NCBI GenBank assembly: GCA_964632355.1
Contig: CAZWBW010000026.1
Coordinates: 1 to 30,121 of the forward strand
Reading direction: 5' to 3'
DNA length: 30,121 nt
DNA from: JALOAP01 sp964632355
GTDB lineage: Bacteria; Chloroflexota; Dehalococcoidia; Tepidiformales; Tepidiformaceae
Of the stretch, positions 15,468 to 21,989 are shown piece after piece. How positions within the stretch are numbered: position 1 is the first letter of the stretch; the number at the start of each line of letters is the position of its first letter. The notes beneath the pieces are model-generated. The model made no database searches. It was not told the DNA's origin and worked only from the letters and a program-made list of their open reading frames with translations. The translations under genes were made by a program, and so were the position numbers.

Positions 15468-15857
15468 TCATCCAATAAGCCGTTCGGGTGGCGGCAACCA
15501 CACCACCACGCCGAAGTGCCCTTCGTCGTTGCCGTCGCGCCAGCCGCCGCGAATCTCGGCGTCGCAGGCATATCCCGCCCGCGGCAGTTGATCGAGGACC
15601 GGCGCGTACTTCGCGGCTTCCTCCCGTGGCAGATAGCCAACCACTTCCCCACCGATGAGCACCTGCACAGCATTGGGATCGAATGGGTTGTTCGGTTCGC
15701 GGCGAACCTCACCGTTCGTCCGAATGCGCTGGCTCTCCCGGCGTTTCCCCCCGGCGAGCCGCGTGAGCGCGCGCTGATACCGCGATTCACCCACGACGTT
15801 TACGCGGCGGAGCCGACCCGGCGGGCTCGGACGGTCCCCGAAGAGGCGGCGAATCAT
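15468..15857 (-). CDS. HIRAN domain protein
   Basis: 129 residues from ATG 15857. The central part matches the HIRAN fold: VVGESRYQRALTRLAG, then EPNNPFDPNAVQV, VVGYLPREEAAKYAPVLDQL and a final strand GHFGVVVWLPPPE. HIRAN domains occur at the N-terminus of SWI2/SNF2 helicases such as HLTF and Rad5, where the HLTF domain binds DNA 3' ends; in bacteria they are often stand-alone or linked to other domains, with unknown roles. A basic N-terminal tail precedes the domain. No partner gene is adjacent: the neighbouring Rdx gene lies 230 bp upstream on the same strand. DNA binding is inferred from the family. Confidence 0.82.
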   Translation of the reverse strand: MIRRLFGDRPSPPGRLRRVNVVGESRYQRALTRLAGGKRRESQRIRTNGEVRREPNNPFDPNAVQVLIGGEVVGYLPREEAAKYAPVLDQLPRAGYACDAEIRGGWRDGNDEGHFGVVVWLPPPERLIG

Positions 15858-16087
15858 TGCCCGATACTACTCGACTCGGCGTAAACCGTTTGCGCTGAAT
15901 CGCCAACCACACTATCCCTTAAGGGACAGGTGACCTTCTGGTCCGCGAATCGTGACACGCGTGCGGCCCCGGCGTCGATGACTCGCGGGTTTCGAACACG
16001 CGCAGCGGCGTCGACCAGTACCCGCTCGAATTCCCCGAGATCTTTCGGTCGCCGCCGGCTCTTCGACCCGGACGCACGGGGAGGCGA
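15858..16087. other. Spacer between HIRAN and Rdx genes, no gene recognised
   Basis: A minus-strand frame stays open through most of this spacer, continuing past the Rdx stop, but it has no plausible start codon with a ribosome site and its translation matches nothing I know. The plus-strand open frame across the region is low-complexity Ser/Arg/Thr and looks like a shadow. Confidence 0.5.
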
Positions 16088-16342
16088 TCACTCCAGTCGC
16101 TGGTTGATCGCCTCCTTGAGCTCCTTGATTTCCGGGAATCGCCCGGCCTTCTTCTTCGAGAAGATCAGCTCACCGTTGACTTCGACCTCGAATACGCCAC
16201 CGCTTCCCGGTACCAGCGTGAGGCCCCGGGTGAAGTCGGCGTAGGTCGAGAGGAGTTCTTGCGCCGTCCACGCGGCGCGCGCGGTGTAGTTTCAGGGAAC
16301 GCAATAGGTTATCGAGATCTCGAGCACACGGTCCTGGCTCAT
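16088..16342 (-). CDS. SelW-like Rdx family selenoprotein with CxxU motif (UGA at 16292-16294)
   Basis: 84 residues read from ATG 16342 (AGGAG 7 nt upstream) to TGA at 16088-16090, with codon 17 an in-frame TGA. Before it comes MSQDRVLEISITYCVP, after it NYTARAAWTAQELL, then LTLVPGSGGVFEVEVNGELI and FSKKKAGRFPEIKELKEAI. This is the complete Rdx fold (SelT/SelW/SelH relatives), and the TGA falls exactly where family members have the second residue of the redox pair, giving C14-V-P-U17. Reading UGA as selenocysteine restores a full-length thioredoxin-like protein. Rdx proteins are thought to act in thiol redox control. A SECIS-like hairpin follows the UGA. Alternatives are a sequencing error at a Cys codon or a decayed gene; no Sec machinery is in the window. 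Confidence 0.85.
16261..16278 (-). promoter_or_regulatory. SECIS-like hairpin downstream of the UGA codon
   Basis: On the mRNA strand GCGCC, loop GCGTGGAC, GGCGC form a 5-bp GC stem. Its apical loop holds G-U at about positions 24-25 counted from the U of UGA. Bacterial SECIS elements lie inside the coding region shortly after UGA and need a G (often GU) in the loop for SelB. The match is by position and shape only, and alternative GC pairings exist. Confidence 0.6.
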
Positions 16343-16461
16343 CGCACACTCCTGGTAGAGATGTTCAAAGCGTAGCGCGAACCGTTCCGAAACCGCTCCA
16401 CCGAATCTAACGCTTGGCTTGCAAGAAAGCTCGCACCCTGATGAGAAGCGGTTTCGGGCGT

Positions 16462-16467
16462 TATACT
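16462..16467 (+). promoter_or_regulatory. Possible -10 box for sodN
   Basis: TATACT lies 54 bp before the sodN start in the divergent region between the Rdx gene and sodN. No matching -35 hexamer is evident. A nearby TTGCAA within the palindrome CTTGCAAG (16418-16425) resembles one half of a Fur-family nickel box (Nur), but only one half-site is present. Confidence 0.4.
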
Positions 16468-16521
16468 GCGAGACGCATCCACCGCCCACCTGGGCCAACA
16501 CTGGAGGGAGTTACCGATCCT

Positions 16522-16971
16522 ATGAACCTGCTCCGTGATCTGCTCCGCCCGAAGAACGTCGCGTTCGCACACTGCGACGGTCCGTGCGGCGTCTACGACC
16601 CGGCTTCGGCCCGCATCGCCGCAGAAGCCGTACTCTCCATGGAAAAGAAGATCGCGGCGCTTGGTGACGCCCAGGACCCGCAGAGCGTCAACAACCGCGT
16701 TCGCTACATCAACATCAAGGAGGAGCAGGCCGAGGTCGTTAAGCGCGAACTCGACGTCCTCTGGCACGATTACTTCAAGCCCGAACACCTCGAAAAGTAC
16801 CCGGACCTGCACGACAAGTTCTGGAAGGCGGTCAAGCTCGCCTCGAAGAGCAAGCACGAGCAGGACCCCGCAAACGGCCAGGCGCTGCTCGACGCCGTCC
16901 GCGAGATCCACGACATCTTCTGGGCGACCAAGGGCCGCACCGACGTCCCGTTCTACCTTGCCAACCCCTAG
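16522..16971 (+). CDS. sodN: Nickel superoxide dismutase (NiSOD)
   Basis: Disproportionates superoxide in the cytoplasm using nickel. 149 residues from ATG 16522 with GGAGGGAG 11 nt upstream. After a leader of 16 residues (MNLLRDLLRPKNVAFA) comes HCDGPCGVYDP, the nickel hook: after cleavage His1, Cys2 and Cys6 bind the metal. The usual fourth hook residue is Leu; here it is Gly. The rest is family-typical: ASARIAAEAVLSMEKK, LWHDYFKPEHLEKYPDLHDKFWKA, KDPATGQ-type DPANGQALL and IHDIFWATK. The downstream sodX protease gene overlaps its 3' end, the standard NiSOD pairing, and is expected to remove the leader. Confidence 0.96.
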   Translation: MNLLRDLLRPKNVAFAHCDGPCGVYDPASARIAAEAVLSMEKKIAALGDAQDPQSVNNRVRYINIKEEQAEVVKRELDVLWHDYFKPEHLEKYPDLHDKFWKAVKLASKSKHEQDPANGQALLDAVREIHDIFWATKGRTDVPFYLANP

Positions 16972-17425
16972 CGCTGGCGTAACGACAGCACCCAGGCGGG
17001 GCGAGCCACGGCCGTGGTTCGCCCCGCTCTCTCGTGTGTTCCTCGCGGCACTTGCCCTGTTTCTCGCCGTCGCATGGCTGCGCCGGCGGTATATGCGGTT
17101 CGAAGTGTCGGGCGACAGCATGTACCCGGCCTTCCACCACGGCGACTACCTGGTGGTTCGCCGGTTCGCTCCTGGCGAGCTCCCAAACCCCGGCGACGTC
17201 GTCCTCGCCGCCGACCCGCGCGAGCCGGGCCGCACACTCCTGAAGCGCGTCGAACACGTCGACCTGCACGGCCAGGTGACGCTCCTCGGAGACAACCCCG
17301 CGGCCAGCACCGATAGCCGACATTTCGGCCCGGTCCCGGCCGAAGCCGTCATCGGCCGTGTGGCCTGGCGCTATTGGCCGCTCATCCGCCGCGAACCCGG
17401 TGAATCTCCCTTGCCCGCGAGCTGA
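16958..17425 (+). CDS. sodX: Nickel-type SOD maturation protease (SodX, S26 signal peptidase family)
   Basis: Membrane-linked serine protease expected to cut the SodN leader and free His1 for nickel binding. From TTG 16958 it has 155 residues and overlaps sodN by 14 nt; GTG 17036 is an alternative, and neither start has a clear ribosome site. One transmembrane helix (about residues 27-40, VFLAALALFLAVAW) precedes the catalytic core. FEVSGDSMYPAFHHGDYLVV contains nucleophile S54, and GRTLLKRVEH contains the general-base K96, with GDNPAASTDSRHFGPV as the third family box. The C-terminus overlaps the convergent Nudix gene by 55 nt. Confidence 0.88.
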   Translation: MPTPSAGVTTAPRRGEPRPWFAPLSRVFLAALALFLAVAWLRRRYMRFEVSGDSMYPAFHHGDYLVVRRFAPGELPNPGDVVLAADPREPGRTLLKRVEHVDLHGQVTLLGDNPAASTDSRHFGPVPAEAVIGRVAWRYWPLIRREPGESPLPAS

Positions 17426-17907
17426 TCGAGGACCAGCGCATCTGTCGGAAACGCCAGCTCGGGAGGTTCACCCGGCGGCACGTACGCCAGGCGGTCCAGT
17501 TCGCCGTCCAGCGGTCGCAACTCGCCTCCAAGCACTTCGCCCTCGAACCAGATACCAACGGTGTGTTGCCGCGGGTTGTGGAAGTTCGAATGCACCGCCA
17601 CCACGCCGCCCGCGCGTACCTCCAGGCCCGTTTCTTCGTAGAACTCGCGCTCAGCGGCGGCGCGAACCTCCTCGTCCCACTCGACATAGCCGCACGGAAT
17701 ACACCAGCGTCCCGCGTACTCACCCTTCGCGCGCCGCCCGAGCAGCACCCGGCCCTCCGCGTCGCGCACCACAACCGCCACCCCGACGATCGGGTTCCGA
17801 TACCGCACGAAGCCGCAGTTCCCGCACCGCGGCCGTTCCGCTCCGTTCACGTCGAAGGTGAGCGCCGTGCCGCAATCCGGGCAGTAGCCGCCGCGCTCGG
17901 GTGCCAT
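17371..17907 (-). CDS. Zinc-ribbon Nudix hydrolase (NudC-like)
   Basis: Hydrolyses a nucleoside diphosphate linked to another moiety. 178 residues from ATG 17907. An N-terminal zinc ribbon (CPDCG at residues 9-13 and CGNCG about 20 residues later) precedes the Nudix domain, as in NADH pyrophosphatase NudC, but the protein is shorter than NudC. The Nudix box reads GYVEWDEEV then AAAEREFYEETGLEV, satisfying G-x5-E-x7-REUxEExGU. Substrate is unknown: NADH, ADP-ribose and others are handled by similar proteins. It starts 2 nt after the DUF1015 stop, so the two are one operon, and its 3' end runs antisense into sodX. Confidence 0.9.
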   Translation of the reverse strand: MAPERGGYCPDCGTALTFDVNGAERPRCGNCGFVRYRNPIVGVAVVVRDAEGRVLLGRRAKGEYAGRWCIPCGYVEWDEEVRAAAEREFYEETGLEVRAGGVVAVHSNFHNPRQHTVGIWFEGEVLGGELRPLDGELDRLAYVPPGEPPELAFPTDALVLDQLAGKGDSPGSRRMSGQ

Positions 17908-17909
17908 AG

Positions 17910-19202
17910 CTACGGGAAGAGCGGGTGCATCACCAGCCCGGTACCGAGCTTCGGGTGGAAGAACGTCGACTTCTGCGGCAGGCGCTCGCCGGCATCCGCG
18001 AGGTCGATCACCTGGTGCACCGTCACCGGGTTCAACAGGAAGCCCGACATGCCCGGCGTGGACAGCACCCGCTGGTACACCGCCGCAGCTTCGTGGTCGA
18101 ACTCCACCGCCCCTTGCCGCAGTTCCTCGTCGGTGATGCCCCAGAGCGGCGTCAGGACGCCGTACCGCAACAGGTTCGGGCCCACCTTCACCCAGTCGCC
18201 CGAATGGCCGCTCGGCGCGATGCGGGCGAACACGCTCTCGTCCCGTGGGTTCAGGATGTGGACCATGCCCGGTTCGAGGTTGAGCGCCACGATCCCCGAA
18301 GGGAGGTCGACCAGCCGCGCAAGCAGCGCCTCCGCCTGCGTGTCGTCCGGGCCAATCGGCTTCACCTCTTCGATGGTGAAGTTCTCGTGGATGCGCTGCA
18401 CCCAGTCCTCGGGTGCCGGGCGCGGAACGATCCGGTGGATGGGACGCACCACAAGCCCGGGATCGGTCGCTGGTACCACCGCTGCCATCGCGAACCGCGC
18501 AGGATGAGTCCGGTCCAGCGTCCCTTCGCGTTCGATCAGCCGGTTTCGGTAGTTCACCGCCGTTTCGTAGCGGTGGTGTCCGTCTGCGATGTAGAAGCTT
18601 TCGCCGAGCAGCGGCGCGAGTTGCCGCATTTCGAGGCGTCCCGCCTCCACGACCCACAACCGGTGGCGGTCGCCCTCCATGCTCGTGCCCTCGACGTCGG
18701 GAGGCCGCGATTGGATGGTCGTGTCGAGGAAGTCGCGGAGTTGCCCCGCGCGGTCCCTGGCGATCATGAACACGGGGCTGAGCTGCACCTGTGTCGCTTC
18801 GAGGAGCCGCAGCCGGTCTTCCTTCGGCTCCGAAAGCGTGTACTCGTGCGGCTTCACCGCTCCCTCCTCCCAGGGCTGCGCCTCCACCCCGATCAGCAGC
18901 GCGCGCCGGTGAAACTCCTGCGAGTGAATCTCGAAGACTTGCTCGTACACATAGAGCCGTGGCTCGTCGTCCCGCTGCAGAATCCCGTTCGATTCCCATT
19001 CCCGGAGCAGTCCCGCGACGCGCTCGTACTTCTCGTCGCCACCTTCGGCCAGTTCGAGGTGGACGGCGTTGTACGGACTCCGCCGGGCCAGCTCCCGTTG
19101 CTGTTCCGGCGAGATCACGTCGTAGGGCGGCGCCAGCAGCTCATCGAGTGCGCCAGCGCGCTCGGTGTAGCGAAGGCCCCGAAACGGGAGAATCTGCGGC
19201 AT
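17910..19202 (-). CDS. DUF1015 family protein
   Basis: 430 residues from ATG 19202. The family is recognised from IPFRGLRYTE-type start (MPQILPFRGLRYTERAG), APPYDVISPEQQ, the segment KPHEYTLSEPKEDRLRL, and especially FYIADGHHRYETAVNYRN, an ADGHHR motif like that of ParB/sulfiredoxin-fold proteins that bind phosphorylated or nucleotide ligands. No membrane helix or signal peptide is present, so it is cytoplasmic. The biochemical role of the family is unknown to me. It is translationally adjacent to a Nudix hydrolase, which suggests nucleotide-linked metabolism, but this is only context. Confidence 0.88.
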   Translation of the reverse strand: MPQILPFRGLRYTERAGALDELLAPPYDVISPEQQRELARRSPYNAVHLELAEGGDEKYERVAGLLREWESNGILQRDDEPRLYVYEQVFEIHSQEFHRRALLIGVEAQPWEEGAVKPHEYTLSEPKEDRLRLLEATQVQLSPVFMIARDRAGQLRDFLDTTIQSRPPDVEGTSMEGDRHRLWVVEAGRLEMRQLAPLLGESFYIADGHHRYETAVNYRNRLIEREGTLDRTHPARFAMAAVVPATDPGLVVRPIHRIVPRPAPEDWVQRIHENFTIEEVKPIGPDDTQAEALLARLVDLPSGIVALNLEPGMVHILNPRDESVFARIAPSGHSGDWVKVGPNLLRYGVLTPLWGITDEELRQGAVEFDHEAAAVYQRVLSTPGMSGFLLNPVTVHQVIDLADAGERLPQKSTFFHPKLGTGLVMHPLFP

Positions 19203-19235
19203 TGGTGTGGTCTCCTGGGAAGTTACGCATGTGGT

Positions 19236-19264
19236 TTGAGCCAGCCACGGCCCCAGCCTAGAAT
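19236..19264 (+). promoter_or_regulatory. Promoter of the HIT gene with very short leader
   Basis: -35 TTGAGC (19236-19241), 17-bp spacer, -10 TAGAAT (19259-19264). The ATG is at 19277, so the transcript would start about 6 nt before the start codon; no ribosome binding site fits. It is divergent from the DUF1015 gene. Confidence 0.6.
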
Positions 19265-19276
19265 CGGCCTACCTCC

Positions 19277-19606
19277 ATGCCTTCGTATTGTGTTTTCTGC
19301 AACATCGTCGCCCGTCGCGAACCGGCGAACATCATCTACGAAGACGACGAAGTCATCGTGATCCAGAACATCCTGCGCTGGGTCCCGGTCATGCTGCTCG
19401 CGATGACCCGCGAGCACACCACCCAGGCCGAGCTGTGGGAACACCATATCGGAAAGGTCGGCCGCATCGCCCACAAGATCGGTGCGCAGCTCTGCCCCGG
19501 CGGCTACCGGCTCCTGTCGAACTTCGGCTACGACGCCATGCAGAGCCAGGAACACGGTCACCTGCACATCCTCGGCGGCACCTTCCTCGGTCACTACGTC
19601 GGCTGA
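19277..19606 (+). CDS. HIT family nucleotide-binding protein
   Basis: 109 residues from ATG 19277. HIT proteins hydrolyse or transfer nucleoside monophosphates from dinucleotides, adenosine phosphoramidates or similar compounds. The active-site triad QEHGHLHILGG (HxHxH) is intact near the C-terminus, and an N-terminal CVFC pair could help bind zinc as in many HIT proteins. CNIVARREPANIIYEDDEVIVI matches the family's first strands. The protein is small and ends right after the triad. Its final 13 nt overlap the 3' end of the convergent rph gene. Confidence 0.92.
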   Translation: MPSYCVFCNIVARREPANIIYEDDEVIVIQNILRWVPVMLLAMTREHTTQAELWEHHIGKVGRIAHKIGAQLCPGGYRLLSNFGYDAMQSQEHGHLHILGGTFLGHYVG

Positions 19607-20331
19607 TTCGCTGATTCGATTGCGGCGCGCTGGATCTCGAACAACTCGAGGATGCCCTTGCGCGCCAGGTCCACGAGTTCGTCCATCGCTGCGCGCGTGA
19701 ACGGCTTACCCTCCGCCGTCCCCTGCACTTCCACGAAGGCGTCCTCGCCCGTCATCACCACGTTGAAGTCCACCTCAGCCGTCGAGTCCTCTTCGTAACA
19801 GAGGTCCAGCATCGGCACGCCCTTCACGATGCCCACCGAGACCGCGGCTACGGGCGCGATGATGGCCGTCGGTGAAACCTCCTGCGCCGCGACCAGCCGC
19901 TGAACCGCCAGCTGCAGCGCGACGAAACCGCCCGTGATCGACGCCGTCCGCGTTCCGCCGTCTGCCTGGAGCACGTCGCAGTCGACGGTGATGGTTCGCG
20001 GGCCGAGAAGTTCCAGGTTCACCACCCCGCGGAGTGCCCGGCCGATGAGCCGCTGGATCTCCTGCGTGCGCCCGCCCGGCCGGCCACGCTCCACCTCGCG
20101 CTGGCTGCGGGTATGCGTCGCCCTTGGCAGCATCGCGTACTCCCCGGTCACCCAGCCGGAGAGCGTGTTACGCAGGAACGCTGGCTGACGGTCTTCGACG
20201 CTCGCAGCGCACAGGACGCGCGTCTTGCCGAACTGAACGAGACAACTCCCCTCGGCGTAGTCCAACACGCCGGGGGTGATCTTCACAGGCCGCAGCTCGT
20301 CGGGCCGCCGGCCATCGATTCGCAGGGTCAC
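19594..20331 (-). CDS. rph: Ribonuclease PH
   Basis: Phosphorolytic 3'-5' exonuclease that trims tRNA precursors; it forms a hexameric ring. 245 residues from GTG 20331, chosen because GGAG lies 6 nt upstream; GTG 20343, four codons earlier, is the alternative. Family segments are RIDGRRPDELRPVKI, YAEGSCLVQFGKTRVLCAASVE, EYAMLPRATHTRSQRE, GRTQEIQRLIGRALRGVV and the active-site region CDVLQADGGTRTASITGG. The usual length of about 240 residues is met. Upstream on its strand is an unusually well folded intergenic element (20455-20560), which could form part of its leader. Confidence 0.95.
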   Translation of the reverse strand: MTLRIDGRRPDELRPVKITPGVLDYAEGSCLVQFGKTRVLCAASVEDRQPAFLRNTLSGWVTGEYAMLPRATHTRSQREVERGRPGGRTQEIQRLIGRALRGVVNLELLGPRTITVDCDVLQADGGTRTASITGGFVALQLAVQRLVAAQEVSPTAIIAPVAAVSVGIVKGVPMLDLCYEEDSTAEVDFNVVMTGEDAFVEVQGTAEGKPFTRAAMDELVDLARKGILELFEIQRAAIESANQPT

Positions 20332-20454
20332 GGAGTTCTCCACGATGGCGCACCACTCGTCGGCGCCGAATCGTACTTCACCCTAGCACACGACTCGCTG
20401 CCGTTCTCCCGGTCCCGCGAATATCGGCTACGACCGTTTGCGAAGGTGGCGTCG

Positions 20455-20560
20455 GCCCCATAACGAATGCAGCAAACCACCGTAGTACTCCGTGGAAGAG
20501 GCAGGCCACGGTCTGCTGGTACTTCCGGCGGCCCCGGTGGCGGTTGCAGCGCATTGGGGC
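20455..20560. other. Long imperfect hairpin, candidate structured RNA
   Basis: Six nested helices close one hairpin: GCCCC 20455-20459 with 20556-20560; AATGC 20466-20470 with GCATT 20551-20555; GCAA 20472-20475 with TTGC 20544-20547; CCACCG 20477-20482 with CGGTGG 20535-20540; AGTAC 20484-20488 with GTACT 20519-20523; CCGTGG 20490-20495 with CCACGG 20506-20511. That is 31 pairs in 106 nt. The rest of 20344-20602 shows no credible gene. The size suits a small structural RNA, but the SRP RNA loop motifs are absent, and the transcribed strand is unknown. Confidence 0.5.
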
Positions 20561-20602
20561 ACCGACCACTCACGGTGTGCTTGCCTCTGGCGGGGTGAAG
20601 CA

Positions 20603-20636
20603 GAAGAGCCGGGATGCACCTGCACCCCGGCTCTTC
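20603..20636 (-). terminator. Terminator of the 58-residue zinc-ribbon gene
   Basis: GAAGAGCCGGG (20603-20613) and CCCGGCTCTTC (20626-20636) form a perfect 11-bp stem. On the minus strand it begins 22 nt after the small gene's stop, and the 3' arm ends in CTCTTCTGCTTC, a pyrimidine-rich tail. Confidence 0.7.
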
Positions 20637-20658
20637 GTACGTCTCGTTGTGTTTCGGG

Positions 20659-20835
20659 CTAGAGGACCGAGCAGGAGAGACTGCCGCAGACCGGACAGCG
20701 CGGCACCCGTGTCACCCGTGGGGTTTCCGCGAAATGGAAGCGCGCGCCGCACCCATCGCATTCCATGCGCTGGAACATCTTCCCCTCGGCGAACTTCCGC
20801 CCCCAGGCGGGCTGCAAGCGCGCTACCGCGTCCAT
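20659..20835 (-). CDS. Small zinc-ribbon protein, 58 residues
   Basis: Below normal length cut-offs but well supported. ATG 20835 has GGAGG about 11 nt upstream, the frame ends at TAG 20659, and a perfect terminator hairpin follows. The sequence starts MDAVARLQPAWGRKFAEGKM. It has a zinc ribbon of two knuckles, C26-DG-C29-G and C47-PV-C50-G, with phenylalanine-containing strands between (RFHFAETPRVTRVPR). Such single ribbons bind nucleic acid or act as protein-interaction modules; no specific function can be assigned. It stands divergent from argF with about 117 bp between starts. Confidence 0.78.
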   Translation of the reverse strand: MDAVARLQPAWGRKFAEGKMFQRMECDGCGARFHFAETPRVTRVPRCPVCGSLSCSVL

Positions 20836-20935
20836 GGCTTTCGTGTCCTCCGTACTCAGAGTAACGGCAAATCCGCTTCCACGTTAACAGCGAACGGGCC
20901 TTCCGGGGACGAAGTACGGCCTTTTGGAGCGAGAC

Positions 20936-20944
20936 TGATATACT
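20936..20944 (+). promoter_or_regulatory. Extended -10 promoter of argF, probably leaderless transcript
   Basis: TGATATACT matches the extended -10 consensus TGnTATAAT. The -10 box ends 8 bp before ATG 20953, so transcription should begin within one or two bases of the start codon. No ribosome binding site is present between them. Confidence 0.62.
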
Positions 20945-20952
20945 TCTGGTCC

Positions 20953-21928
20953 ATGGGTCAAACAGTTCGTCATCTCCTCTCGGCAGCTGACCTGAGCCGG
21001 GAGGAGATTTTCTTTCTGCTCGATGCCGCCGCAGCGCTGAAGCGCCGCCCGCAGCGCCTTCTCGAAGGCCGCGAACTGGCGCTCCTGTTCGAAAAGCCGT
21101 CCCTGCGGACGCGTGTCAGCTTCCAGGTCGCCATGCGCCACCTCGGTGGCGAAACCATCTACCTCGCCCCGCAGGAGGTGGGGCTTGGTGAACGGGAGGC
21201 GATCAAAGACGTCTCACGCGTTCTCGCGCGCTACGTCGACATCGTCGCGGTTCGCACCTACGGCCAGGAGATCGTCGAAGAGTACGCCGAATACTCCGAC
21301 ATCCCCGTCATCAACGCACTGACCAACGAAGAACACCCCTGCCAGGCACTCGCCGACCTCCTGACCGTCCGCGAAAAGCTCGGGAACGACCTCCGGGGCC
21401 GCTCCATCGCCTTCGTTGGCGATGGGAACAACGTGGCATCCAGCCTCGTCATCACCGCGGCTTCCCTCGGCATGGATGTCCGCATGGCCGCACCCCGCGG
21501 GTACATGCTCCCCGAGAACATCGTCACGGAGGCGGCAGCGCGCGCCGAGGAGTCCGGCGGCTCCCTCACCCTCGTCAACGACCCCGAGGCCGCTGTCCGG
21601 GGCGCTGAGCTCCTCTACACCGACGTCTGGACGTCCATGGGCCAGGAGCGCGAGGCCGAGCGCNNNNNNNNNNCGGGGCCCCCCCCCCCCCCCCCCCCCC
21701 CGCCGCATCGATTTCGCCGGCTTCCAGCTCAACCGCCAGCTCGTCTCACTCGCCGCACCGGGGGCGCTCATCATGCACGACCTCCCCGCGCACCGCGGCG
21801 AGGAAATTACCGACGAGGTGATGGAGAGCGAGGGCTCAATCATCTTCGACCAGGCCGAAAACCGGATCTGGGCACAGGCTGCTGCCGTCGCGTTCCTGCT
21901 TGGCGTCGCCGACCAGATCGAGCACTAA
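20953..21928 (+). CDS. argF: Ornithine carbamoyltransferase (interrupted by an assembly gap)
   Basis: Transfers the carbamoyl group to ornithine, giving citrulline in arginine synthesis. The carbamoyl-phosphate site FEKPSLRTRVSF and the HPCQALADLL motif are intact, with YVDIVAVRTYGQ, FVGDGNNVASSL and LYTDVWTSMGQE. The C-terminal ornithine-binding box, normally HCLP, here reads HDLPAHRGEEITDEV. ATG 20953 gives MGQTVRHLLSAADL; there is no Shine-Dalgarno site, consistent with a leaderless message. The frame is broken at 21664-21701 by ten N plus a poly-C run; EAER before the gap joins RRIDFAGFQLN after it, so nothing or almost nothing is really missing. A GGGG/CCCC hairpin follows the stop. The carbamoyltransferase family is certain; ornithine specificity is likely from motif order, tempered by the HDLP change. 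Confidence 0.9.
21664..21701. other. Assembly gap plus poly-C artefact inside argF
   Basis: Ten N (21664-21673) followed by CGGGG and 23 consecutive C (21679-21701). The protein reads EAER directly before and RRIDFAG directly after, and cgc/cgccgc flank both sides, so the insert appears to be spurious. Homopolymer G/C at a contig end is typical of dark-cycle poly-G calls in two-colour sequencing. Confidence 0.9.
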
Positions 21929-21989
21929 CCGGGGGCTTCGCCCCGCAGGGTATCATTGAGATCCGCACTCCAGGCGCGGGCACTTTGTC

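Noticed and set aside
15858..16087. Open minus-strand frame continuing after the Rdx stop, as a second UGA read-through or extra gene
   Set aside because: The Rdx fold is complete at 84 residues, the extension has no family similarity, no internal start with ribosome site, and no SECIS-like element follows the second UGA.
20490..20560. SRP (4.5S) RNA as identity of the hairpin
   Set aside because: The apical GGAA tetraloop and the GGUCAGG/AGCAGCC internal loops needed for SRP RNA are missing on both strands.
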